Of a stretch of 20,387 nt of DNA, positions 10,006 through 19,471 are shown one piece after another (within the stretch, counting starts at the first letter, position 1; each line of letters opens with the position of its first letter). The stretch covers positions 1-20,387 of the forward strand of contig LWCA01000687.1 of NCBI GenBank assembly GCA_001642005.1. The letters run 5' to 3'. A program made the position numbers and the translations under genes. The notes below the pieces were generated by a model. That model did not search any database and was not told where the DNA came from. It was given only the letters and a program-made list of their open reading frames with translations. Source of the DNA: Intoshia linei (taxonomy: Eukaryota > Orthonectida > Rhopaluridae).

Positions 10006-10523
10006 TTAGACTTCGAAGAAGGTATACATGTACATTGTACATGTATCTGTATGTACGGTAGGCTCGGCACTGTCCACGTATATTGTTTTGCATTTTATAT
10101 TTTTCTGAAATTCTAACCATGTTTTAAAAATATAAATACAATAAAATTTTAAGAAATACTTTTGCTACCACATTTTACGAAAATGTTTTCATCGTTTATG
10201 ACATCAAGTTTGTCAATGTTGCTCTGTAAGGTTGCTTTCTAAATACATATGCACTGAATATAACAAAAATGAAAAATATTTAGTATAATTGAGCTCTGCT
10301 AAACCTTAACACTGCAATGTTCATTACAATTATAAATGTAAATTTATTAAAATACATATAAATGTACGACATACATTAGTAAGTCCGGCATTTAGGAAAC
10401 ACTTTTCTATGATTTAAAATGTTGAAATATAAAAAATTTTATTTCATTGTTTTTAGCTTTAATGTTGACTTTTGTAATAGTGTAAAATTGTAGAGTTCTC
10501 GAATAAATTGTATATTTATGTCG
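10006..10523 (-). pseudogene. PH-domain-like exons of the RhoGEF, interrupted
   Basis: After the exon ending at 10652, acceptor TTTTTATTAG leads in phase into 10523-10407. This reads RHKYTIYSRTLQFY, then KNNEIKFFIFQHFKS, like the first PH strands, but stops at TAG (10407-10409) before any usable GT donor. Further down, 10179-10238 (ATLQSNIDKLDVINDENIF) and 10006-10104 (KNIKCKTIYVDSAEP) look like the later PH strands. They join each other in phase through a 74-nt intron. No canonical splice links the first piece to the second. Possibilities are a nonsense mutation, a sequencing error, an unusual splice site, or a truncated isoform using the AATAAA at 10438-10443. The order of pieces matches a PH domain behind a DH domain. 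Confidence 0.5.
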
Positions 10524-13500
10524 CTAATAAAAATATGATAATAAAAAATAAAAATATGAGAAAATATTCTTAATAATTTCTCAGCCCAATTCCACCTTGA
10601 TACAAAGCTGATGTAACCAATGTTATTAGAAAAAAATTTAAAAATACGTACATTCATCAATTCATTGCCATTCATAATTGACGATTTAGAGTTGAAATTT
10701 CGAAGTACTGTTTCTAGTGTGTACCTTCCTTCAATACAAAATATAAATTTCTTTAATTTTTTAATTATGGCTTCGACCATTTCTTTATCGTCTATATAAA
10801 AATATAAGTAAATTATTTGCTAGTATGAATAACAAAGTGGGACATTTTTTGAAAAATTTAATTATAATTTTTCTAATTTATATTTATATTTTGTAGCTGC
10901 TATTCTTCTGAATCGAATGATGTGGGTCACTATCTGGTCAAATGCACGTTTCGATATACATAGATGTAGAATAGGAAAAATATATTTTATACAAGAAATT
11001 TACATTCATTGTGACGTTAAATTCACTAACTAAATTCATCAACTACATCTACTGTGTGTTAAATGTTACGTGTTAAACCGTATCAAATGTAATGTATTTA
11101 AATTCTTGAACTATTTTCATTTTTTAAAAAAAGGGTAATATGTGGTTTTGATGGTGAAAATCACTTTTTTGGGTTTGCGATTTATGATCATTTTTATGAT
11201 TTTAGAGTCTCTCATATAATTTATGTTGCATAACATTCTAGGAGGGTTTTCATTTTTAAAAAAAAGGAAAATTGGGGGTTGTCACTTTGAAAGATGCAAT
11301 TTTTAAAAATGAAATTTGCGATCATCATCCTCGAAACATTGTATTAGAAATGGGAATTTTTAAAATTCTATACCTATTACTTTTTTAAATAAATGGTAAC
11401 AAAGAAATAAGCAGACATAAATTTTCAATCTGAATAAGTGACGCCTTCACGGTCAAAAAAGTACTTTAGTATTCATATATTTTTTTCCGATATATTTTAT
11501 TAACAAAAAATGTGAAATAATTAACTGTCCGAAAATAAAAAAAAAAAATAAGATTATTCTGATAGAGGTTATTCCAGTTGATATAAATACAAAATTTCAA
11601 CCCCAGAAATCTACGCATTCCCGATGAAAAATAATTTTTAATATACTATCAACCAATATTTTTCAAATATTTCGATTAAAATCAAAAATTGAAAATGTAA
11701 TTGATCCTACAATTTTAAAAATAAAGTGCAATTTAAACGTCTACACATTTCCAATAAAGTATAATAAAAATCTATATAATTCATTCCTTCGCAATTTTTT
11801 TCATTGCTACGCAATTTTTCAATCTCACATTCTCATTTTAAAAACATTTTGTTTCAAATTTAAACTACAACAACGATACTAAAAATAATACAACTTTGTT
11901 ATTATCATTATCATTTTTATTACAATACTTTGCAATATTGGTAAAATTCGCCTGAAATTTGAAGTGAAGATTCCGTTAATTATTGATATATAATTGTATT
12001 TTTAAGTATTTATTAAATTGGTACTGATATATCATCACATTGAAAATGACAAACTAGGTTTATATAATTTTATTTTTTCTGGAATTTATGCTATTTATGA
12101 AAATTTTTAGGATTGGACTGTTTTTACTTTATTTTAATATTATAATCACATTCTGTCTAATAAATTAAAAAATTAAGATAACAATTGTTTTTAAAATTCT
12201 TAACGCAAATATTAACAAAACAAAATTAATATGGAATAATTTACTTTAAGTAAAAAGTAATGTGATATGACGGTTCCACCTAAAACAAGTTTGGGAATGA
12301 CTCCTTCAAATGATTGATAATAGTGAATAGTAGGATTTTTAAGTGAAACTTTTTTGGTAGAATAAAAATGTGCCTTCAGCAGAGTTAGGTACTGTTTGTA
12401 CGTAGTACATAATAGTCAAACTAGGTACTTTATATAAGTAAGGACTGTTATTGTTAAACGAAAACAATATATTATTAAAAGATAAAAATAACCTGTGCAG
12501 TATTTGTAGATAGCGTCCAATAATAAAGTATATTTTGTTATTCGTTGAACTACCATTTGTCGGCATTCATATAATGGAAAATGCTTAAATTTAGTTTTGT
12601 ATTTAGGATGTTCTATCTAATAAAATATATATTAATTTTATTATACCGACATTATATTTTGTAACGCATACAAAATGAAACTACAGCGATGTAGATATAG
12701 TGAGGGCTGATTTTTCCAAAAAGCGGGGGAAATTAAAAAAAAATTTTACCTCACGGATACAGTCACATTATTTTACCTCTGACGCAAAAAAGTTTCAAAA
12801 TATTTTGCGCCACTTTGGACAACTCTTAAAATTAACATAAAAATTACTTGTGAAATATATTTAGGATCGCGTTTTTTTTCTACAGATTTAAACAAACTTG
12901 ATAAATTTGTATTTAAAACCATCATTGAACCATACAATCCAATTAATCGACGTTTATTATCAGATAATAGCTATATTGAATATTAAACTATCGATTATTA
13001 AATTAAATTAACAATGATATAATTATAATTTAATGATTGGTGAAAACCGATTCGTGTTTTCGATTACGGTTTAAATCAGGTTTTCTTAATTTTATATGAA
13101 TTGTCTTATACGCAAATATAATGTATTATAAATATATATTATATTATTATTAATATATACGCAGTGATAGATACTAAAATTAGACTAACACCGAACCTCA
13201 ATTATTACATTACGGTGAAAAAATGTTAATTATACTATGATAATTTGAAGGTTTTGACTCAAAACCTTCAAAAATCTATTATAACGCATCATTATGCAAA
13301 AATAAAATTTTCCTTTACTTTGTATTATTGTAAAGTTCAATTAGTGCAAATATTATTATTACTTATGTTTCACTATTTACTTACTCTTACTAACAATTCT
13401 CTAGTTCATTTCTGTAAATATATTTAAAATCTAAAAATACAATGTACAATGTACTGTAAAAATTAAGTTTAAAGTGAAGTTGTTATGACCTGTTATCCTT

Positions 13501-14942
13501 TAATTTAATTTAATTATTACCCATTTATCTAATCCATCACATAAATTTTTCGTAAAATTGGACTTTAACAAAGGCTTCCTCTGATGTAAAAGTGATAAAA
13601 TTAATTTCGAGTGTATATTATACAACTCTCTATATGTATCAAACAATTCTTCAAATTGTTCAATATCTCCATAATGCTCTATTCGTTTATAATACACCTA
13701 ATATGAATAAATAATAAATAAAAACAAGTTTAATTTTACATATATACATTGCATAGTGTATAAACACAAGTTACCTCAGTTAGCAAGTACAAAACAGAAA
13801 CATAGTTGTATTCCGTGTTTAAGAATTCTATTATATATATTAATAATTTTCAATATAAAATAAATGTTAACTCAATTAATCAAAAACTTTGAACCAGGAC
13901 AAAATAAAAATGTTAAAAAAAATTAAATTATTTTAAATTTTTTTTATTTTAATTTTGGTTTTGGTGCATCTTGGGTGCACCAGTTGAAAAGCATTAGAAT
14001 AAACTAATAAAACCACCATATGAGTGTTAGCTGTTCTTGGATACTATACTATTTCAAAAATGCCATAAACTATTAAATATTGTGGATATTATACCTTCTA
14101 TTGCTTCATTGTATTTTTTATCACTTTTTTCAAAGTTATCACGTTCCTAAATAAATTATTACCGTATATAATTATTATATATCTATTACATTGACGGGAA
14201 TTTTTTCTATCCATAATTTTTGATCTTCAAACCACATGTCACATACATTGGACAATGTATTAGCATCTCTATCTATAATGTTATTTCAGAACTGTTTAAA
14301 GTTTATTAAACGTTTAAAATCTAACCCTCAGAATCTAAGGTTAGATTGTAACTGATTTTGTTAATTTTTGTTTCGGGAAATTTATACATCTAACTTTTAT
14401 TTTTAAATTTTTATAAATGAAATTAATTGATTTGATAATGACACTACAATACTCAAAAAACGATCTCACTAAAAAATATTACATGCTTTTATATATTTTT
14501 TAGTTAACATGTAAAAAAATGTTGAAAATCGTTTTAAAATTACTCAGAATTAAGTTAATTATTAATGTATAATACATATTATTAACGATTTATACACCGT
14601 ATTAACAAAATATAAGGTATTTAAATTTTTTTTTAAATATTTGATCAATGTTCCATACCTGAAATTATGGTTTTAACACTTTCTGACACAAAGAGTATAA
14701 CAAGAATTAAGCTATCTTTACAGTTGAAACCTTAAGAGAATTTTTTTTCGAAAATTAAAATTCAAAATTCAAAAGTTAATAAGATTGATTTTGAGATATT
14801 ACAAGTTGTAATTTATAAAGTAAATATCTAATAAATAATTTTATTACCTTTAAATGTGGTTTTTTTATCATCCAAATTTTGTAAATATTTCATCAATTTC
14901 TTATTATCATCATTTCGCATGCAGACTTTTATGTCATCATTT
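10006..14942 (-). CDS. Dbl-family Rho guanine-nucleotide exchange factor (DH domain, broken PH)
   Basis: Phase-compatible exons: 14848-14942, 14190-14272, 14095-14146, 13775-13827, 13521-13697, 12848-12970, 12493-12616, 10652-10791. The joined product carries a full DH domain, which activates Rho GTPases by nucleotide exchange. Conserved region 1 reads EEFLNTEYNYVSVLYLLTEV. The middle has LFDTYRELYNIHSKLILSLL, then LCDGLDKW and LLSDNKRRLIGLYGSMM. Conserved region 3 reads QMVVQRITKYTLLLDAIYKY. A helix starting DDKEMVEAIIKKLKKF closes the domain. PH-like pieces follow at 10407-10523, 10179-10238 and 10006-10104 (listed separately). Subfamily is undetermined; WFEDQKLW before the DH recalls intersectin-type context only loosely. 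The 5' end is unresolved: the first exon may extend to 14986 and further exons may lie upstream. The 1,701-nt intron 10792-12492 holds repeat copy C. Confidence 0.87.
11110..11470 (+). repeat. Degenerate repeat related in inverse orientation to 8930-9180
   Basis: AAAAAAAGGGTAATATGTGG followed by TTTTGATGGTG is the reverse complement, with few changes, of CACCTTCACGACAAAACCAC and AAATTACCCCTTTTTTTT at 8935-8975. Related words recur inside each block (GCCTTCACGGTCAAAA at 11443; CATCACGATCAAAATCAAAT at 9058). No termini or coding capacity are visible. It lies in the long RhoGEF intron. Confidence 0.4.
11622..12425 (+). repeat. Dispersed repeat, copy C (putative non-autonomous Helitron), in RhoGEF intron
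   Basis: This is the longest copy of the family, collinear with 2525-3218, with extra AT-rich insertions such as 12140-12215. It has the doubled TTCATT-CTACG-AATTTTT motif at 11780-11820. The right end has the hairpin CTGTTTGTACGTAGTACATAATAG (12392-12415) and CTAG at 12421-12424, followed by G rather than T. It lies wholly inside the intron between the RhoGEF exons at 10652-10791 and 12493-12616, antisense to the gene. Confidence 0.7.
12690..12845. repeat. GC-richer transposon-like remnant in a RhoGEF intron
   Basis: This holds AGTGAGGGCTGATTTTTCCA, AAAAGCGGGGG, TACCTCACGGATACAGTC and GCGCCACTTTGGACAACTC, clearly different in composition from the surrounding intron (12617-12847). There is no reading frame compatible with the flanking exon phases, and no termini were identified. 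Probably an old insertion. Confidence 0.3.
14317..14347. other. Hairpin in RhoGEF intron
   Basis: AATCTAACC and GGTTAGATT form a perfect 9-bp stem around a 12-nt loop (CTCAGAATCTAA, approximate boundaries). It lies in the 575-nt intron 14273-14847 and looks like a fragment of a palindromic repeat. Confidence 0.4.
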
Positions 14943-15783
14943 CTATATTTATAAATAACAAAATACTTGAATACAACAATTAATAACTAAATGTGTAGTT
15001 AAAATTTGCGATATATTTTTATATCAATACAATACATACTCAAGATCTTAAATGGTACAAAATAATCTTTAATTCTTCTGTATTTAAGGTTTATTTAGTA
15101 CTGATTAATTCAGTGATGAGGTCAAACCGGTTCGAAATTTCAAAAAAATGGACACTGAAAATATAAAATTTAATAAAAAATTATATTAAAGAGGTTTAAA
15201 GTATAAATAATGTATAATGAAACGTAGATCAATAAAAATTTACAAATAACTCATTTTATCATGGCCCTTCGGATACGGAATCATTCTGCGGTATATCTGG
15301 TGGTTGTAAAGATTTTGCAAGGTTGAATTCCAGCGATTTACCTCAATATGGACATATTCTCAATACACATAAAATAACCAAATACACATGGCAGGGACCA
15401 TGATCCGGGCTTACAATCATGAAGGGCCTAATATTTTAATTTATTAATAGGGAACGTAGGAAAATTTCTTAAATATGTCAAAGTTTTGATGACCAATGCG
15501 ATTCACAACTGTTATTTCCAATTTTTAGGCAATACCGATCGATTAAACAATATATAGACGTCCCAATTAAAAAAACACAATTACAGGGTGCACTTGAATC
15601 TTAAATCTTAAATTTGAACACACTACTGTGTATGAAAATTAGCCGAATTAATTTAAATTAATTTGAATGGCAGCTCTGTTAATGATACGTATACGATAAG
15701 TTATCAATGATAAGTAAGTTTGTTTTTTTGGTGATATGTTACATTTATTGAGTGTTTTTGGGAGATTAGTGCATTGATATATT
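14943..15783. other. Region upstream of the first resolved RhoGEF exon
   Basis: The frame of the exon at 14848-14942 stays open to an alternative acceptor at 14986 (adding LLIVVFKYFVIYKYR), so the exon may be longer. A possible 38-nt exon at about 15053-15090 does not match the required phase. From about 15258 to 15430 a GC-richer block contains GGTTGAATTCC, resembling a tRNA B box, and is flanked by GGCCCTTC and its inverse GAAGGGCC. It may be a SINE or other transposon relic. No gene is supported. Confidence 0.4.
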
Positions 15784-16242
15784 CAAAGCTGTCTTAAGCC
15801 ACATCGTGGCCCTTGGCTAAGCAAAGGGCCGGAGGCCGTTTAAAGTTTTGAGCGAAGCGATAAAAAAATTTTAAGGCCCCTTTTCTGAAAATTAATAAGA
15901 GAAAATCAAAGATTTCCTACTTTTTTTTTTTTGAATATTCACTTAATAAAAAGGTTTTAATGTTTAATATTATCATTTGAAACAGTTTTTATGTCAATAT
16001 TATATGATAAACATTGTAGAATATATTTTAAATTGAATATTTACCAGAACTTTGATTCTTTAAACTATTTGAATTCCCACACTTCAAAACTGTTTCTTAA
16101 AATATAAATGTGAAGTATTTTTTAATAAATTGGGGCAATATTTTTAAGATATAAGTGTGAAGTACTTTTATTAATTTTGGGCCTTTTTTAATGAGTGACT
16201 CTGGGGTACAGCCCATATTGCCCATGCCTTAAAACGGCTCTG
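15784..16242. mobile_element. hAT-type MITE, 459 bp, with 8-bp target duplication GATATATT
   Basis: Imperfect terminal inverted repeats, CAAAGCTGTCTTAAGCC on the left and the complement of CAGAGCCGTTTTAAGGC on the right, delimit the element. It is flanked on both sides by GATATATT (15776-15783 and 16243-16250), an 8-bp duplication as hAT transposases make. The interior has no reading frame, so the element is non-autonomous. It includes a GC-rich palindromic zone around 15797-15835 (GGCCCTTGGCTAAGCAAAGGGCC). Confidence 0.75.
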
Positions 16243-16712
16243 GATATATTGCCTTGTAAGAGTCTCATAAAACATATTCCTTAAAAGGGTTGTAGAGTCG
16301 GAATGAAAATAAGTGAGAAACACTAAGGTACAATTTGAAGTAACTGATGTAAACGGATATCGATCATTTCATAGATACCCATATGCTTATTTGTGACCGT
16401 ACATGTTTGTTTGTCGTTTTACGGGTCAAAATATAATTAAAACATTTATTTTTAAAAACTTAGTTAAATATACGTATATTTACATGTAATATTATACAAT
16501 ACATTAATACATGTACTTGAATATGATGCATTTACGTTTTTGGTCTTTATGATAAAATTTCTCAAAAAATACAAAAAGGCATTACACGACGTGTAATACA
16601 CGTATAAAAAATCAAACAAAATTATTAACAATTACATAGAGTATGATATTTAAAAAATCTCTTCAGCGATAATTAATACCTGTACTATTAAATAATATAT
16701 CAAACTATAAAT
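16243..16712. other. Intergenic stretch between two MITEs
   Basis: No gene seen. It contains a perfect 17-bp palindrome, ATTACACG-A-CGTGTAAT, at 16581-16597, immediately followed by a partial repeat of its arm (ACACGTAT). It could be a binding site or the residue of a transposon end. Confidence 0.4.
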
Positions 16713-17091
16713 CAGTGGTTTTCAAGATTTTTGTGTTCGCGACTTCCTTATAAACATAAAAAATTTTCGCGACCTAAAAATTTTCTATACACCCCAAACA
16801 TTATATAAATTAACATAAATAAAATAACTAAAAAAGCTTATTCAGTTTTATTTTGTATTTTAAATTGTGCTCACTCAGCACTGCTCAGTACAATTTATTA
16901 TTATAATTATAATAACTAAATTGAGTGAAGAAGAATATCTAAAATTGTAATACAGAATGTAAAAATATTTCCATAACATTATTACTGTCAATATTATATT
17001 AAAATAAAAAAATAAATAAATATATTAATAAAATTTTCAAATTCTCACGACTCCTTTGATAAATTTTACGACCCCTGGTTGAAAACCACTG
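16713..17091. mobile_element. hAT-type MITE, 379 bp, with perfect 8-bp target duplication CTATAAAT
   Basis: The left end CAGTGGTTTTCAAG and right end GGTTGAAAACCACTG form a 13-bp perfect terminal inverted repeat. The flanking sequence CTATAAAT is identical at 16705-16712 and 17092-17099. Internal sequence near both ends shows the usual TCGCGAC... / ...TTTTACGACCCC words. No coding capacity is present, so a non-autonomous copy is inferred. The intact target duplication suggests a fairly young insertion. Confidence 0.9.
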
Positions 17092-17099
17092 CTATAAAT

Positions 17100-17597
17100 G
17101 GTACTAGATATCATAATAATATAGGGTTTTATTGTACATGTATTAATAAATTACATATCAGGTAGAGATTTTCCAATGCTCTAAATATAAAATATGAAAA
17201 TATCAACCGAAATTAGTAATAAAAATAAATAACTAACCGATGATGTGTATGTAAGATTGTTACTAAGAATTTTAGAGTTTTTCTTTATATTATTTAAAGT
17301 ATTACGAACTAGGTAAAGTTTTATCAATATTATCGGTGTAATAATAATTATTATAATTAATCTAAAATTACGCGAATCACTTTGATCATTTAATCCCTAC
17401 GTAAAAAATATTAATAAAATTACAATTAACCAAATCTAACCTTGTTTTTATTGATACAATCTATATAAAATTTAAAAAAACAAAATTTAATGTTACTATT
17501 GCAAATAGCCTCAGCGTAAAAATTTGAAATTTTCAGGGATTTTTTGCAAAGCATACACGTTCGTTTACCATTATTCTTTTAAAAATTAAAAATATAA
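17100..17597. other. Intergenic AT-rich stretch upstream of the secreted ORF
   Basis: No supported exon. If the plus-strand ORF at 17598 is transcribed, its promoter and 5' UTR would lie here. No convincing TATA box can be singled out in such AT-rich sequence. Confidence 0.35.
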
Positions 17598-17810
17598 ATG
17601 TTAAATTTTACAGTTTGTTTCTTTTTGTTGTCCTTTGCTTTGGGTTCTTTTGACATTAAAAATTTTATTTACGAGCTTAGAAATGATTATACGTTGTATG
17701 TTGGAAATAGTTTAAATATATCTGAAATAACATTACAATGCAAATAATGTAATTTATCAGGTGTTCAAACAAACTTGAAATGGATGGATACAAAAATCAA
17801 ATTTTTATAA
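17598..17810 (+). pseudogene. Secreted Ig-like ORF interrupted by an early stop
   Basis: ATG at 17598 opens 49 codons beginning with a textbook signal peptide (MLNFTVCFFLLSFALGS, cleavage probably after GS). It continues FDIKNFIYELRNDYTLYVGN, then SLNISEITLQCK, and stops with TAA at 17745-17747. The same frame continues for 20 codons as CNLSGVQTNLKWMDTKIKFL to the next stop at 17808. The pattern Y.VG..L....ITL.C followed 14-15 positions later by W is what an immunoglobulin-type domain start looks like. Read together, this is either a decaying Ig-superfamily gene with one nonsense codon, or a genuine 49-aa secreted peptide. No GT donor allows clean removal of the stop. It is the only gene-like frame on the plus strand and is tail-to-tail with the SID-1 gene. 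Confidence 0.42.
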
Positions 17811-17831
17811 AATTTATTACAGTATTGCAAG

Positions 17832-17852
17832 TTTATTTGTAAAATATTTATT
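17832..17852 (-). promoter_or_regulatory. Polyadenylation signals of the SID-1-like gene
   Basis: On the minus strand AATAAA occurs at 17847-17852 and again at 17832-17837, about 67 and 82 nt beyond the TGA stop at 17919-17921, a suitable distance for 3'-end formation. Confidence 0.45.
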
Positions 17853-17918
17853 TATATTTTTACAAATTTTACTTGATATAATGGTATTTTGAATATACTA
17901 AATTTGTTTCAAATGACG

Positions 17919-19471
17919 TCAAAATGATACAATCTCATTTCTTGGTACATATTCTAAGTCGTCATCTATTGAATGTAAAACCTAAAAGTATTTACAATAT
18001 TTGTATAATGTAAATATATAAAATATATACCAGGAAAGAGAGAAACAACGAAATTGCGGATAAAAAATGCCACACATCGTGAGGGTCGTAAAAATTAAGA
18101 AGTATACATTCATGGTTATATCCCCTAGAATCAGCCGGTGGTATCTACATTTTTATTATTTTTTTAAAAAATATTCTAAAATATTAAATACATTATTGTA
18201 AATTATTTTTAACTTTTATATAAATATTTTATCTAATGATTGTTTATTATAATAAACTGATACATAAATTGTAGTAAACACATAAAATTGTAAATCAGAA
18301 TATAATGTATACTTACCATGTATTACAATTGTAACATCATCTCGAAAAAAGGTAAAAATTACCAAAATGTTTTAATTAAAAACTTTTAAACTCTCAACAT
18401 TTTTAATTTAATTATCCACGATTGATAAAATCACTAATTATTATCACCGTCTAAAATTACCTTCCATATAATTACTTTTTGTATAAAAAAGTAAAAAGAA
18501 AAACCCCAACTAATACACGCCAACAAAGAAACCAAAATTGGTAAGATTAACAATTTTTCTCCGCAATATAGCTAAAACATTATTAAATATATCAATACAG
18601 TTCAACATGCATAACCGTGCTACCAAAGTACAGAGCGCGAACCAGTGCCAAACTGTGATTGAAAATTATGAGCCCACGAATTTTTTTAAAAGTAAAACTA
18701 AAATTCTAACCACAATTAGAGCACCCATCTCAAATATCAATCTTATATTTGAACCTCTACTAAAACGAAACATGAAATATAACATTGAATTTTTTTATTA
18801 TTAAAGTTGAAACCCGCGTGTCAAACGCTTAATCATGAATCGGTGTATTATTATGCATAAAATAAAATTTAACGATATTGATTCCCTCTTCTGTTTATCC
18901 ACGAAAAAATGTAGTAATTAAAAAATTTAAGTATTTCAGAACTAACTCAGAATGTTACGCTGTCATCTAATTGATAAGTTAAATTAAAGCTTTTTTTCAG
19001 TGCCAAATCTGCACGAGTAAAAAATGGTGTTTCACCATTCCCAAATATTGATACGAAAAAATATTTAATGATGCAGACCACTGTAAGTTATTAGTAAAAA
19101 ATAAATTTTAAACTGTTAATAAAAGTCTATATACAAAACAGATTCTACATGTAAATTTTTTTAATCTTAAAATCCATTTGTAAAAAAATTAAAAAAGCCT
19201 CACCAGTCGCGACACCCTAGTATACCCGCCACTTAATTTGGCAAACACGGTATTATCATACCTTATTCCATATAATAAATTATACCTTCATGAAAACATA
19301 CAGCAGTGTATACATCATTGTATTTGATATGACGATAGCTACAAGGTAAGAACTGAAATCATATGGTTGATAAATAATTCCAAAAATATCACTAAAAATT
19401 GAATAAAATTTATAGACAACTTACTATAAAACATTGATGACTGCTCCAAAGCTAACTATCAAGAATCTGGG
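17919..19471 (-). CDS. SID-1 / SIDT transmembrane family protein, C-terminal part
   Basis: Five phase-matched exons: 19425-19471, 19286-19391, 18461-18571, 18031-18144, 17919-17981 (TGA stop). The product aligns collinearly with the end of animal SIDT proteins, the transmembrane dsRNA/cholesterol-linked transport family. GAVIN and [14 protein letters not shown] match the VIN...PNDFASYLLAI region, FMKLYCGEK matches IMKLRSGE, and [11 protein letters not shown] matches [29 protein letters not shown], then [17 protein letters not shown], then [12 protein letters not shown] match the family's ESR..N..CILLDF.D.HD / WHFLS / TLDDDLD.V.RD.I end. At least three membrane segments are visible. Introns of 33 and 49 nt are present; a 714-nt intron separates the FMK and LYCGEK exons. 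The N-terminal extracellular domain and earlier membrane segments are not found up to 20387, so the gene either continues beyond the window or is a fragment. Confidence 0.9.

Noticed and set aside
10439-10780. 113-codon minus-strand frame taken at face value
   Set aside because: It fuses a true RhoGEF exon (10652-10791) with intron sequence; the upstream DH exons join only the first part.
10896-11033. Open stretch with NRMMWVTIWSNARFD (+), and open frames on the other strand
   Set aside because: Several frames are open on both strands, but none has both an acceptor and a donor compatible with neighbours. It lies in a RhoGEF intron.
12339-12566. 75-codon minus-strand frame
   Set aside because: Wrong frame of the DH exon 12493-12616, whose correct frame gives the QMVVQRITKYTLLLDAIYKY motif.
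13245-13427. 60-codon plus-strand frame
   Set aside because: Lies within the 550-nt RhoGEF intron, with low-complexity composition.
15053-15090. Possible minus-strand exon upstream of the RhoGEF
   Set aside because: Has acceptor- and donor-like borders but its phase does not match the next exon in any frame.
1121-17810. Reassigned stop codon as explanation for the in-frame TAA/TAG cases
   Set aside because: The twelve-exon and SID-1 genes end normally at TAA and TGA, and their exons contain no internal stops, so a variant nuclear code is not supported.
18700-18790. Minus-strand frame [20 protein letters not shown] as a SID-1 exon
   Set aside because: It looked like a membrane segment, but the exons 19286-19391 and 18461-18571 already join in phase and match the family without it.
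18538-18804. 88-codon plus-strand frame
   Set aside because: Opposite strand to a SID-1 exon and its intron; no independent support.
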